Source: Alisma plantago-aquatica (lineage: Eukaryota > Streptophyta > Magnoliopsida > Alismatales > Alismataceae). Taken from it: a stretch of DNA of 64,000 nt. The notes under the pieces were generated by a model. The model worked only from the letters and a program-made list of their open reading frames with translations. It ran no database searches and was not told the origin of the DNA. The position numbers and the translations under genes were made by a program. The stretch spans positions 350,554,957 to 350,618,956 of the forward strand of contig OY856412.1 in NCBI GenBank assembly GCA_963693085.1, given 5' to 3'. Below are positions 11,023 to 22,178 of this stretch, piece by piece (within the stretch, counting starts at the first letter, position 1; every line of letters begins with the position of its first letter).

Positions 11023-13402
11023 ATCTTGGTCCTCCCGTTGATTTTGGGGAGGAGACAAGTTGGCCTTAATGGCCAATTTCCCGCTCTCGACTCTGTTTCA
11101 AAAATCTACGAGCCAAAATGCAACCCTCACCATTTCGTACTCAACCAACCCTAGATTGACCAACATTAATTCTCTGTTGAGCCTCCAATAGGACTCCCTA
11201 AATATCACCTCCCACTCTGGTGGCCATGGCCTCCACCCCAAGCTCGGTTAGCCCTAAAATCTACCTCTTAACACTATAAAAGGCCTCCTTGAGGTCTGCA
11301 TCAGTCACCCCTTGCATGAAACCTTGCTCTTTATCTCTTGTTTGGCCTCAAACACCTTTATTTCTCCTTTTCATTCTCTTCTTTCAGATCCAGCACCGCC
11401 ACACATGGCCCTTTGGGCATTCTCACTCCTCGCCTCCTCGCCCATGCCCTCAACTCCCATTGAGTTCCCGAGGCCAAGCCGAACTCGATCGACACTCTCG
11501 CTTCCTCCGTCCTCCCCTCCTTCTCCTAGAACCCCTCCACTCCGGTGAGACCGAAGCCCTACCATCATACCTCACATCAGGATCTGTGTGGATGGGAGAC
11601 AAGGATCCCAAACTGCTGGTACAGATGAGGAAGGACCCGGTTCAACAAACTAGCCCGAACCAGCTAATCAAGGCGAGTGAACCGACCAAATTGAAATTCT
11701 AAACTGAGTTCACTAGCCCCTTAAACCAGAGATTCACATGTGCTTACATGGAATGATCCAGGACATCATTTGTAGATCCAACGACCCTCTTTTTTTCTCT
11801 AATAAGGTATTATCTCTATTTTTGAAAAATATTTAGAAAAATATCTAGATCTTGTCTTAATCATAGAAAATGCATCTGAACTCCAAAAATGATAAACAAA
11901 TAGTGAATCTTGATCAGAAAAATCCAATGAACCTTTTAAAAATACTTTTGGAACCTAATTTGTTATGTATATGGTTGATATCCCTATATTTGAACTCTTT
12001 CTTATTTAGTTTATCAAATGATTCAACAACAATGTTTAATCTTTGGAAACCCAAGATTTAGACTCTGATGATTATCTTGTAACCTAGATCTAATCTAGTT
12101 GAATCATCTAATCTTGAAAATGAATCATTAGTAATCTTAACCCCTATTACTGGATTCAATCTTGATTATAATGAATATGAGTAATCTCGATATTGATCTT
12201 AATCTTGCAAAACACTTGATATAGTTTTGGCCCATCAATCTGATCTTGATTTCCAATGATATTAGTTACCATGATGATAATCTAGAATTATATGATGACT
12301 TGGATAATGATCATAAATTAGGGTTAACAAATATGATCCTAGAAAACCTAGGTAAGTCATTCACACTCAAATATATTGTATACTTGAAATAATGTTGGAC
12401 ATATTGAAATATTGATTATAAGTGAATGACCCAACCCTAAGGTTGACATAGGAAAAGTGTAACCCTAATCTTGAATATTGAAACATGATTTTCAAATATC
12501 ATGATCTTGACCCTTGATCCACACATTGTGTTTTAGGATCTAACTCAAAGGGTTGACCTATTACTAGTTGATCTATACTTGAAATCCTCGGTGAAAGGTA
12601 TGCTATTATATAACTCCTCCTTGATTTTATTGAAGATACTTTTATGTATCTCTTGATTGTATACTTGGCTACTTAATTGGATGAGCTACTATTCCCTATG
12701 ATTAGTCTTCTATTTTTCTATACTATATTTTGAAAAATATGAAACATAAATTGCATGCCCATTATGACTGCCCGTATATTGATAATGATGATGATATTGA
12801 TAATGTTGATAATGTTGATATTGAGTGCAACAACTCCCTTATTTGGAGGTGGGACTTGTACATTGTCCTCCTATTTTCCTATGGTGAGAAGGAGCCTAGT
12901 GACCTTCCCCATCGCGTTGGGGTAATAGAGTCACACAAAATATATAAGCATGCTTATTTGATTACAGCATAATGGGAACTCGTATTTGAATCATTGAATA
13001 ACAAACATTTTGTCAAATGATCTTGGTTTTGGAAATCCTTTGTTATTCTTTTGAAATATAAGTCCTGCCAAGTACACTTATTTTCTTATAAAATGTTTTA
13101 CTTGATTTTGATAGCGTACAGTGCAATTGCATGATTGTGTCTCGATTTTCTTGATTTTAGGCAATACAAAAGGAATACTGAATAAGATCGCTTCCGCACT
13201 CTACATACTCTGATGACAAGGATATATTGCAAAAATCTCCATATTGGGTTAGTTTATTCTTTATATCTCCAGTTTTTAAGTTATTATTTCTTATTGTATA
13301 TGCCAGTGTGTTAGATCATATCGGGCCACTCAGGGATGGGCGCTTCAATCCTCTTACTACTGTCTAGGCAGTAGGATTGGGATTGGGGTAAGAATGGTTC
13401 CA
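11023..13402 (+). mobile_element. Family 2 Ty3/gypsy 5' LTR, 5'-truncated
   Basis: This aligns with 33613-35292 (3' LTR) over its first 1.7 kb. Shared blocks include GGGGAGGAGACAAGTTGG, the CACTATAAAAGGC promoter region and a long AT-rich stretch. In the roughly 260 bp I compared by eye there are about 25 differences, so it is an old insertion. The LTR ends about TTCCA at 13402, just before a perfect primer site. The first 0.46 kb of the full LTR (present at 33150-33613) is missing, so the upstream flank and target duplication are lost. Open frames at 11289-11702 fall in the transcribed leader and match nothing known. Confidence 0.85.
11275..11282 (+). promoter_or_regulatory. LTR TATA box (TATAAAAG)
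   Basis: A CACTATAAAAGGC context follows the proximal LTR part and is conserved in the 3' LTR at 33869-33876, so it is the likely family 2 promoter with transcription starting about 30 bp on. Confidence 0.65.
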
Positions 13403-13409
13403 TGATAGT

Positions 13410-13421
13410 TGGTATCAGAGC
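13410..13421 (+). other. Primer-binding site for tRNA-iMet, family 2
   Basis: TGGTATCAGAGC is a perfect match to the usual plant initiator-methionine primer site. It lies seven bases after the inferred LTR end, which fixes orientation and the LTR boundary. Confidence 0.9.
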
Positions 13422-14500
13422 TTACACACTCACATATACTTGAAGTAAATAATTTCTCAGGTCTCTTACACCCAAGAAACCCTAAAGTCCATAATGGTGA
13501 AAATTGAGGTGTCTAGGCTCGGGGTCCTAGCATAATTTCTCCTATATGTCTTCACGGTGGCTGGGATTCCCCGCTCTACCTGGCCTTAATTGATTCAGAA
13601 TTGGACCTAAAGTTTCTTTTGTGAAACCCTAGAGAGTCTTCTAGCATCTCATCTCTTCTTTAAGTACTACCCAAGCCACCCATGTAGATTAAGTTAGGTA
13701 GTCTTCTCATCCCGTCATGTAGTCCTTCTCATTACATTTTGCCACATGATGTCTCGATTATGGGTTTAGCTTATGCATGGGAAAAATGGATATCACTAAT
13801 TTTTTAAGGTGGATACCATGATCTGACCTTAAGTTAAATACTCAGTTTTGATCAATAAACCTTGAAATCAAATACTCCTGAATGACCCCTAATATCATGT
13901 AAACTCGATTTAACCAAAACTTGACTACCAGTTTGCTATCTTTGAGGTAAATATTGATAATTTAGATTTGGTGAAATAAGAAGTACTTATACCTTATACC
14001 TTAATGTTAATAAGGTCTCGATTTCATTTATTCCATGTTGCCCTATTATTTATTAAACCTCAAACATAGTTAAGCAAACTTTTTCCCTATTTGATGCCCA
14101 TCATGACTATGCTATCAATTGACTAAGTCTAGGACTCACAAAACCATGATGTAAGACTATGATACAAAAAGAAATTTCCTATTGACTATTGATGCCTTTT
14201 CCAATCTCAATTTTGATACGATGATGGGCCTAGATTTTGCACTATTATGCTCTAATTCCTCGAATGCCAAATTCAAATCCTCAATTTCCAAATTATATCA
14301 CTACCTTCATCATGAAAGGAAAGGAATGCAAATATTAAATTGACTTTGTAAAATCTCAACATTATTGCCCTATTATGATCTTGAATTTTGATCTCATGAC
14401 CTTATGGAATATGATTTAATCATGGATACTCTCCCTATTTGAATAAGCTCAATGGATAATGACTAATGTTAGTAATGTGCCAGATTAGGGTGGTAGTCGA
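13422..14500 (+). mobile_element. Family 2 internal region, proximal part, non-coding
   Basis: Runs from the primer site to the insertion point of family 1. No gag, protease or pol motif was found in any frame. With the distal part (32016-33149) the internal region is only about 2.2 kb, far short of an autonomous Ty3/gypsy element. Confidence 0.7.
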
Positions 14501-14505
14501 CTCAT
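14501..14505. repeat. Target-site duplication CTCAT (left)
   Basis: Pairs with CTCAT at 32011-32015. It abuts the first base of the family 1 5' LTR, and the outer sequence continues across the gap as family 2 interior. Confidence 0.85.
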
Positions 14506-15392
14506 TATAACACCCCTGCCATGGGTAATACTTTAACCCTAGGTGTTTTGATTAAGAAAGATGATTAAATTCTTAATCTCATCTTGTGAAAGGTAATTAG
14601 GTCTCAAGAGGAACTTATATTGCAATTCTAGTCCTTTTTGAACATTATTGAAATCAATGTTTTATTTGTTTTGGACTAATGTGCAAAATACCCAAGTTGA
14701 AGGGTTTAAGTGCAAATTGTGCATGATAATATGTTCCTCATGTTTTGAAGCATCATGAGAGTGAAGATGATGGAAAGCTATGGCTTGTGGTAGCCTGAGT
14801 ACCAAGGAAGAGCTGATAAAGCAATGTTTGTGCATTAAAACCTAGTTTTGGTGTAAAGTGCAATTTACCCAAAACCTAGGGTTCAATATGCAAATTACCA
14901 CTTCAATAAGGTCCTTAATGCTTCTTGTCATCATATAGAGCAAATAAAACAAGAGGGACGCCTCATTTGAATTAAGTTGCAGGAGAGAGAATCTTGATAT
15001 TAAAATAATCAAGATTTAATCCTAATTGAAACCCTAATTCGATTTAGGACAAAAATAAATGTATTAATTAAAGGGCCTTCAACCAAACTTAAAATGGTTG
15101 GATTTAGATGTATGTGACGTCCTTGAGCCTTGCAAGGACCATAAAAATATCCAAGGGAGTGGATAACTCACACACAATTTTATAAGAAAAAGAAATATCC
15201 ACTCACATATGGATATTAATATAATATGAATTGTGGTGCTTAATTTGCTATTCTTTAAATCATGGATAATTGAGAGGAATAAGAGGCAAACAAGATATAC
15301 TCGTCCCTAAGGAAGATAAAGGGGAAGAGGCGGCCACATTTTTGGGATTAAATGATTTTTTTATAAGGCACTTTCTCTCTCCTTGAATTTCT

Positions 15393-15400
15393 TATATAAA
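15393..15400 (+). promoter_or_regulatory. LTR TATA box (TATATAAA), family 1 5' LTR
   Basis: TATATAAAGACCC lies about 890 bp into the LTR and is identical in the 3' LTR at 26716-26723. Likely promoter core, with most of the LTR then transcribed. Confidence 0.5.
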
Positions 15401-15949
15401 GACCCTTTACAAGCCAAATGGAAGGCTTTTTCGACCCCACTTCTTCTCCTTGCTTGGGAAACGACCAAGGGAGCTTGGGAGGATCATGAGGACGACCCCC
15501 AACCTGTTGTTAAGGTTCTTGATTCATTTCACCTTGATTCCATGGTGGAAATCGAAAATAAATTATGGATCTCTTTCTAATTCTATCTCCTCTTCAATTC
15601 TAACCATTCCTTTTCACTCAAACCTTGAGGACGAGCCTTGGAATGGTGAAAGAAGTTGCATACACCATTGTTTCCGTGAGCATGAAGCTTTGGAGCTCAA
15701 TTGGAGGCGGGTTTTATAACTTGATCCCTTTTTCATTGTTATTTAACCATTAATCTTGCAATTTCAATGATTCCTTCATTATCTTGTTTAATTGCTTGGT
15801 GAAAATGGTTATTTCATGAAATAAGAAGTTGTTATAACTTTAGGGACGAAGGTAGATGATGATGACATCATTGTGGATACTTTTTTCCAAAGAAATCATG
15901 TTTCATACGGTTTTGAGTTAATTGCTCATGCGGTTTCACCAAACCATTT

Positions 15950-17310
15950 GAGAGAAAACGGTTTCAAAACCATTTGCGTGAGTTGAAAAAGGGTTGACCG
16001 TTTGAGAATACTGTTCCTAATTATGTTGGTTAATGACTCACCAAATTTTATGGGTTAACTCCCAAGGAATCGTGAGTTGAAGGCCAATCAATTAGGCAAA
16101 CCTAATTGGATTAAGTGCTGATTTTTCAGCTTGATTAATTTGTCGTTTTGGGCAAACGGTTTCAAAACTGTTTGAGAGGGTTGACCAAGGGTTGACCGTT
16201 TGGGATTCATGTTCCTAATGATGTTGGTTAATAATTCACCAAATTTAATGAATTAGTTCCAAAGAAATCATGAGTTGAAGGCCAATCAATTAGGCAAAGC
16301 CTAATTGGATTAAGTGCTGATTTTCAACTTGATTTATTTGCCTTTTTGGGAAAACGGTTTCAAAACCGTTTGAAAGAGTTGACCAAGGGTTGAACGTTTG
16401 AGAATCCTGTTTCTAATTATGTTGGTTGATGATCCACCAAAGTTTATGGATTAATTACAAAGGAATCATGAGTTGAAGGCTAATCAATTAGGTAAACCCT
16501 AATTGGATTAAGTGCTGATTTTCAACTTGGCTGATTTGACTTTTTGGGTTATTTAACCCAAACGATTTCAAAACCATTTGGGGATTACCCAAACGGTCTC
16601 AAGACCGTTTGGAGGTCACCCAAGACTGGTTGGAGGTCTAGGTTTGGATATGGTTAAGTGTTTGAAGGACGAAAGATATGGTGTTAACCCTAATCGGCTA
16701 AGTGCTGATTTTGCATTGGAATGAGTTGATGTTTTGGGTTGATTGACCCAAACGGTCTCAAGACCATTTGGGGATCACCCAAAACCGTTTGGAGGTCTAG
16801 GGTTAAGCATGGTTGACCAATTGAAGGTCTAAAGGTACCAAATCACTTTGCAATTAAGTGCTGATTTGATGAGCAACTCAATAGCTCAAGCCCTAATGAT
16901 TTTTTCACTAGAATCCAAGGGTTGGATGAGCCAAACGGTCTCAAGACCGTTTGGAGCTCATCCAAATGGTCTCAAGACCGTTTGGAGGTCACCCAAGACC
17001 GTTTGGAGGTCTAGGGGTGAGTATGGTTAAGCAATTGATGATCCAATGATACTAAGTTAAAGTGTAATCAATTGATGATTTGGTGATCAATCCAATGATC
17101 CAAACCCTAATTGGTTGACTTGGATTTTGATGATGTGATGGGCAAATGGTCTTCACCTACTTGGCCAAACGGTCTTCACCTACTTGGCCAAAAGGTCTTC
17201 ACCTACTTGGCCAAACAGTCTTCACCTACTTGGGCAAACAGTCTTCACCTACTTGGGCAAACAGTCTCAAGCACCACCTTTACCAAACGGTTTCAAACCG
17301 TTTGAACTTT
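15950..17310 (+). repeat. AAACGG palindrome array on a roughly 198-bp tandem repeat
   Basis: The anchor TAAGTGCTGA recurs at 16112, 16311, 16509, 16699 and 16855, so units are about 199, 198, 190 and 156 bp. Most units carry a palindrome with AAACGG and CCGTTT arms around a TTTCAAAA or TCTCAAGA centre, near 15955, 16157, 16353, 16558, 16588, 16749, 16931, 16962 and 17284. The array helps explain the great LTR length. The AACGG core resembles the MYB3R/MSA-type plant motif, but binding is only a guess. Confidence 0.8.
17143..17265 (+). repeat. 23-bp tandem repeat in family 1 LTR
   Basis: CTTCACCTACTTGG recurs exactly every 23 bp at 17151, 17174, 17197, 17220 and 17243, each preceded by an AAACGGT-like word, so the repeat unit contains one arm of the palindrome. 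The homologous array is at 28448-28575. Confidence 0.85.
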
Positions 17311-17689
17311 GAAAGACCAAAACCGTTTGGGGGTCAAGTAGTCAAAGTTGATTGTAGATTCAATTGATCAATTCAATTGGATACCTTATGTAATGGAGGT
17401 CCAAGGTGATTGAATCTCTCAAGAATAGAGATGATGAATGACTCATTAATCCAATGATGATTAGTAATGATAATCAATGAAGGTACAAAGATTGAAACCC
17501 TATTAGTACCTAAGTGATTAGTGCCAATTAAGGGATGAACCCTAATTTCTTATAGGATCAATGACTTGGTACACTATGTCATTCATAGTTGTATGTACTT
17601 GATTGAAGGGATGATATGACCTTATCAAGTTGCGATGATGTTAGCATGAATTCATAACATGAATATGATTCATGTGGTGATCAAGGGTA

Positions 17690-18200
17690 TGATCCTTAAA
17701 GTAAAGAGATCATGAAACCCTAATCATGAACATAAACCCTAATTGACAAGATTATTGAATTCTAACCCTAATTGAGGGAAATTCTAAATGAAACCCTAAT
17801 CCAGGGTAAGGATGTAGCCCTAACCTAGGGTAATCATAAGTGAAACTCTAATTTAGGGAAAAGAGATGTAAATCCCTAATTGGGATGAATAGTGAATCTC
17901 CAATTATGGATAATTGAATGAAATCCTAATAGAGATGAATAGTAGACCCAAAAAAAAGGGAAACTATGGTGGAAACCCTAGTTGAGGGTGATTCCATGAG
18001 AAACCTTAACTAAGTATTAACACCACATGACGTACTAATGTTATGTTGTGATAAGAGGCCCTAAGAAGGGTGAAGGCATGTGAGACTCTAATGAGGAGTC
18101 ATAATACATAAAGCCCTAATCTTGGATAATATGACAATAAATCATAATTCTAATCTTAAGTAAGGGTATAAAGAAACCCTAATGATGAGATAGAAGGAAT
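17690..18200 (+). repeat. ACCCTAAT-rich degenerate repeat block
   Basis: About a dozen AAACCCTAAT or near variants occur about 25-40 bp apart, many followed by an AGGG partner (for example CCCTAATTGAGGG). AAACCCTA matches the plant telo-box word, but the spacing shows this is a diverged minisatellite, not telomere DNA. The same block is at 29010-29490. Confidence 0.65.
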
Positions 18201-18849
18201 GGCCTTATAAAGGTGAAGCATTTCATGTAGTTGAATATATGCAACCTAATTGTAAGCAATGTCTTCACCATTAGACAAGACTAATGTGTGGCATATGCAT
18301 TATATGCTATAGGTAAGTGATTAGTGATGGAATGTATTAAGAAGGGAAATACCTTAATACAAGATAAGATGACTAATTCAGGAGAGTCTGAAATGATGCG
18401 AAAGTGATACATCAATATATGATAGTTATCACATTCAACACTTCAGGGTTTATATGCCTTGATGTACTCTAAATCCAATATAATTGGGTAAGAAACATAT
18501 GAAGTGTGTTATGAAACTATTACAATGAAATGTAATGAGTTGTTGCACCTTGATGAGTGTTGATTAATGTACCTTGAGAATGGGGTTAAGCCCAAATGAT
18601 GTGTATGATGTAACCATACCATGATGAGGATGAGAAATGAACTCATACCTTGAATTGATGATTCATTTAATGAAAAATGATGAGAATAAATAAGTATGAT
18701 TGTATACTGATGATATCAATCTTTTCTCCTAGATGTGTGGAGCAATGAATTAGGGTTTGATCATTGATAATATGACCTTGAAAACCTAAATGGTTAATAA
18801 TGGAAAACCTAAACCCTAATGATGGGAAGGTTGTATTTCTTTTATTGCA

Positions 18850-19110
18850 TAAGCCTTGTAAGGCATGTTAAATACTTGTATAACAAGTATAATGATCAAT
18901 GGCCTTGTAAGCCATGTGGATAAGTTGTTGCCTAGTGAGAGGTGACAAGATGTCTAATGGCCTTGTGATCCATGTGAATAAGTTGTTGCCTAGAGAGAGG
19001 TGACAAGATGTGTAATGGCCTGGTGAGCCATGTGAATACTTGCACACAAGTAAAATGAATACCTTGGTCTGAGGACCTAGAGGTAATGGTTATCTATTAT
19101 AGAGATAACA
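18850..19110 (+). repeat. Hairpin-dense block with 58-bp repeats, family 1 LTR
   Basis: Perfect short dyads include 18853-18864 (GCCTT/AAGGC), 18872-18890 (ATACTTG/CAAGTAT), 19037-19052 (TACTTG/CAAGTA), 19066-19077 (GGTC/GACC) and 19089-19109 (GTTATC/GATAAC). GGCCTTGTGAGCCATG-type units recur at 18901, 18959 and 19017 (58-bp period). Each also holds a TTGTTGCCT/AGGTGACAA dyad with two wobble pairs. Confidence 0.7.
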
Positions 19111-19567
19111 ATGTTATGATCTAAGGGTTTAATTACCCAGATCCAGTAATCATGATGATGATAATGTTAAGGGATGAGAATTCCTAGTAATGTGATAAAG
19201 GACTGAGATCCCAAGTATCATGTGTTTGAAACATTTGAAAAGTATGTGATAGATGTATTGTATCTTCCTTTGTAGCATCTGTTATAATAATTCTTGTTTG
19301 AAACATAGATGATGCTAAAAGATATGGTAATGCACTTAATTAATCAAGTGGAATTTCATCATGTAGTGCCCTGACCATAGATCCATCATCGTCAGTAGCT
19401 GGTGATGGTGAAACGAGTTTTCCTGCGGGTTAATCTGGAGCGTATATTGTTGAATATGTGGGGTTTCTCCTAGCCGAAAATAGGAGGATTAGAGTGCAAC
19501 TTGAGTTGTAGACTCAAGATGTGTATAAGAGCATGGTGAACAGGCCCATGGCTCAGTGTGAAAGAGC

Positions 19568-19572
19568 ATGAA
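19568..19572. repeat. Target-site duplication ATGAA (left)
   Basis: Repeated at 22851-22855. The uninterrupted family 1 3' LTR has a single ATGAA here (GCATGAATGTGTTC near 30902), which proves the insertion boundaries. Confidence 0.95.
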
Positions 19573-19969
19573 TGTTACAACCCATATCAGGGTTAGTCAA
19601 TAAATACCTCGATTAGCATGAAACACCTTGATTAGTGTTGAGTATATTATTAAACAACATGGTTAATCGAGATAAGCTACATCGTGAATTAATAGTTGAG
19701 ATTGAATCATCTGAGGTAACTAATGACAATTTCAGTATTAATTGTTGAGTTAAGTTATATGCCAAGATGCAATTGGTACTTTGACCAGTTGTGACAAGAT
19801 ACCAATTGTGCTTCGAGGTTGTAGAGAACTTCGTGCTTGATAGTTTGCAAAAAAGAATCACTCTAATCAGACATTTGAGGTAAAAGATATGACACTTTCA
19901 AGATTTTTGGACTTATCTGCAATTTTTCCAATATATCTTTATTACCCTTTTTCCTTTATCTTTTCCCCT

Positions 19970-20730
19970 GGATCGGTGCTTATAACCGACTGATGAGCGG
20001 CGCACTGTAGCCGCGATTGATCGCCTAGCAGAAGAAGAAAAGGGTAGGCAATTTGGAATCTCCTGAGTTCGATTTCTACAGGGTGACGCTTCTTCGTTCT
20101 TCCCCTTCATCTCCCTCTACCTTCCTCCCTCTCATCCTCACCCTAGCGGCCCCCACCTGTAGTTCGATCTGCTGTATGGCGTCAGCCAAGCAACTGTAGC
20201 GGCGCGATTAGCTTGGGAGAGGGGCGGCCGATTTGGCGTCCTAGGCCCCGATTCAGCAGCGTCGGCCTCTTCTTCTCCTTCCTTTCTCCTTCCCTCACCC
20301 TTCCTCTTCCTCCTTTACTTGCCTAGCAGCTCAGCCACCTACAGCCTTGGCTTGCGGCCGACCTGCTGCAGGTGCGGCGCCCAACAATATTGCTCGACCA
20401 AGCAGCAACGGCGACGATCGACTAGGGCCTTGGGAGGGTCGTTTCGGTGGCGCCCGACTGCATGCCTTCTGTCCCTACCTTCCAGCAGTAAGGAATGAAG
20501 AACTCCAGGAAAGTACTGCACTGTAGTTTGATGATGGTGGATATCTCATGGCTGTAGGGAGCGATACTGGAAAGGGATGCTTTTTACCACCATTCTCGAC
20601 CAGTATGCCAGCAGCAGCAGTAGCTACGTGAACCTGGACCAGGGTCGTTTGGGCATGGCCAGCACCAGGAAATGGTGCCGTGGAACTCAAACTTGAAGTC
20701 TCAGTGGGATTCACAGCTAGTTCAGCCATG
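19970..20730. other. GC- and CpG-rich block inside the solo LTR
   Basis: Markedly richer in G, C and CpG than its surroundings, with pyrimidine-rich runs (CTTCTTCTCCTTCC-type) appearing twice after GCGGC/CGATT blocks about 200 bp apart. Minus-strand open frames at 19913-20110, 20339-20521 and 20475-20729 resemble no protein I know. It could be the LTR promoter/leader or a captured fragment. Confidence 0.5.
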
Positions 20731-21818
20731 AATTAGGTCCTTTCCGTCAATCTGACCTTAGCCGTAAGTTGTTGTTACAGCTAGATCATGAACAGGGAAA
20801 ATCAAAGGAAGAAGACAATAGAAATCTGCCCGAAAACAGGCCCTGGGCACATCTCCGGACGAATCCGGACAGTCCAAATCAAAGTGAGTAGCATTTCATT
20901 TATTTATCATTAATAAACTTAGGCGTTTGTATATTTTCTGTTTTGTGCGCGAATTACGCTGATAACAGGCGTTATCAGGCGACGGGCAGCGTTTGGCGTC
21001 GCCCGACCTTTTTATTTCATAAACTGCTTCTGGACACTGTTATATGATTAAATTTAGCATTTGAACAGTACAGATTGAATCAGTAGATTTATATGGTTCA
21101 TTGGAACCTAAATTGCTTATTTGAATGTTGAAATTAGAGATTCATATCTGAAAATGGTATATTTTGGGTATGAACCCAGACAATAGGGATTTGTGATAAA
21201 TTATCAGATGTATGATTTCAAAGTTGATATGAATAAATAAAAATATGCAATAAAACCCTAATTGCATATATCTTTTGACGTTGATATGTGTAAATTTATA
21301 TTTACATGAAATGGCACATTTCTCTGAATTATTACCTGAAATTCTCAAGTATTGTTATTAAATTGTGTTGTGATAGGTAATTAACTTTTAATTGAGTTAA
21401 GTGATGCACAAACCAAGATTTGGGTTAATGTGCACATTTTTCGAGAATTTTAGAGAATTGACAAATGTTGAGTATGATTCTCGTATGTGAAGTAAATTTC
21501 TTTAATTTGTGCAATAAGGTGTTCAATTGCGTAAATTCGCTATGTATGTGCCAAATTGAAATAAGTTGGGTTATTTATGCATTTCTAAATTACCTGAATG
21601 CATGGTATGAGAATTTCTCAGAAATTACAATGATTTGAAATATATTGCTCTATCGGTTTAGAATGACAGTGTATTGTGATCTGATATGAAATCAGTAAAT
21701 GTGATATTCCTGTTTAAATGTTTATATGTTAATCAGTTAATAGACATAGGTGCCCTAACACCGTAGAACCCCTTTGACAGATCTGCTTCTTAGGGGTGAA
21801 ACTCGTGTTGCAACATCA

Positions 21819-22178
21819 TCCGTGCTTGTGTCACGGACAAACGAGGAAAGAGAGGCAGTGTCTAACAACAATCGTGCTTGTGTCACGATGGCACTGGGAA
21901 AAGGGGGGGGGGTATCTAATACCATTCGTGCTTGTGTCGCGAAGGTAACCCTGTGAGACTCTCCGCCTGTGTGCTCAGGTTTGTCAGGAGGAGTCTGGAG
22001 CACACGTGGTTGTGCAGCACACGTGGTTGTGCATTGAGGCCGTGGAGCCTAGGGTCCTGTAGCAGAACAGGGCTGGCGTCAGACTTAGCATTTCCCAGGT
22101 GTGTCGCTAAGTCTTGTACGGTGGGATCGTAGCATGAACTTGCTACGGATCTTCATATGCAGAGTACACTGCATATGA
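21819..22178 (+). repeat. Covarying hairpin array in family 3 LTR
   Basis: Three hairpins about 53 bp apart have the identical loop CTTGTGT and changing arms: 21819-21837 (TCCGTG/CACGGA), 21871-21889 (ATCGTG/CACGAT) and 21925-21943 (TTCGTG/CGCGAA, one G-T pair). Then come two tandem GCACA/TGTGC hairpins (22000-22015, 22017-22032) and a 10-bp stem TCATATGCAG/CTGCATATGA at 22153-22178. Confidence 0.8.

Noticed and set aside
11289..11702. A 137-codon open frame as a gene
   Set aside because: It is in the transcribed leader of the family 2 LTR. The second LTR copy (33899-34266) breaks it into different frames, so there is no coding constraint.
15950..17310. CRISPR array, because of regularly spaced palindromic repeats
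   Set aside because: Units are 156-199 bp with similar, not unique, spacers, inside a plant LTR; there are no cas genes.
16848..17367. Open frames with repeated SPTWANGLHLLG-like sequence
   Set aside because: They are translations of a 23-bp tandem repeat. The period is not a multiple of three and the LTR copies differ in frame.
17690..18200. Interstitial telomere repeat tract
   Set aside because: The CCCTAAA-like words are spaced 25-40 bp apart with other sequence between, not in contiguous 7-bp repeats.
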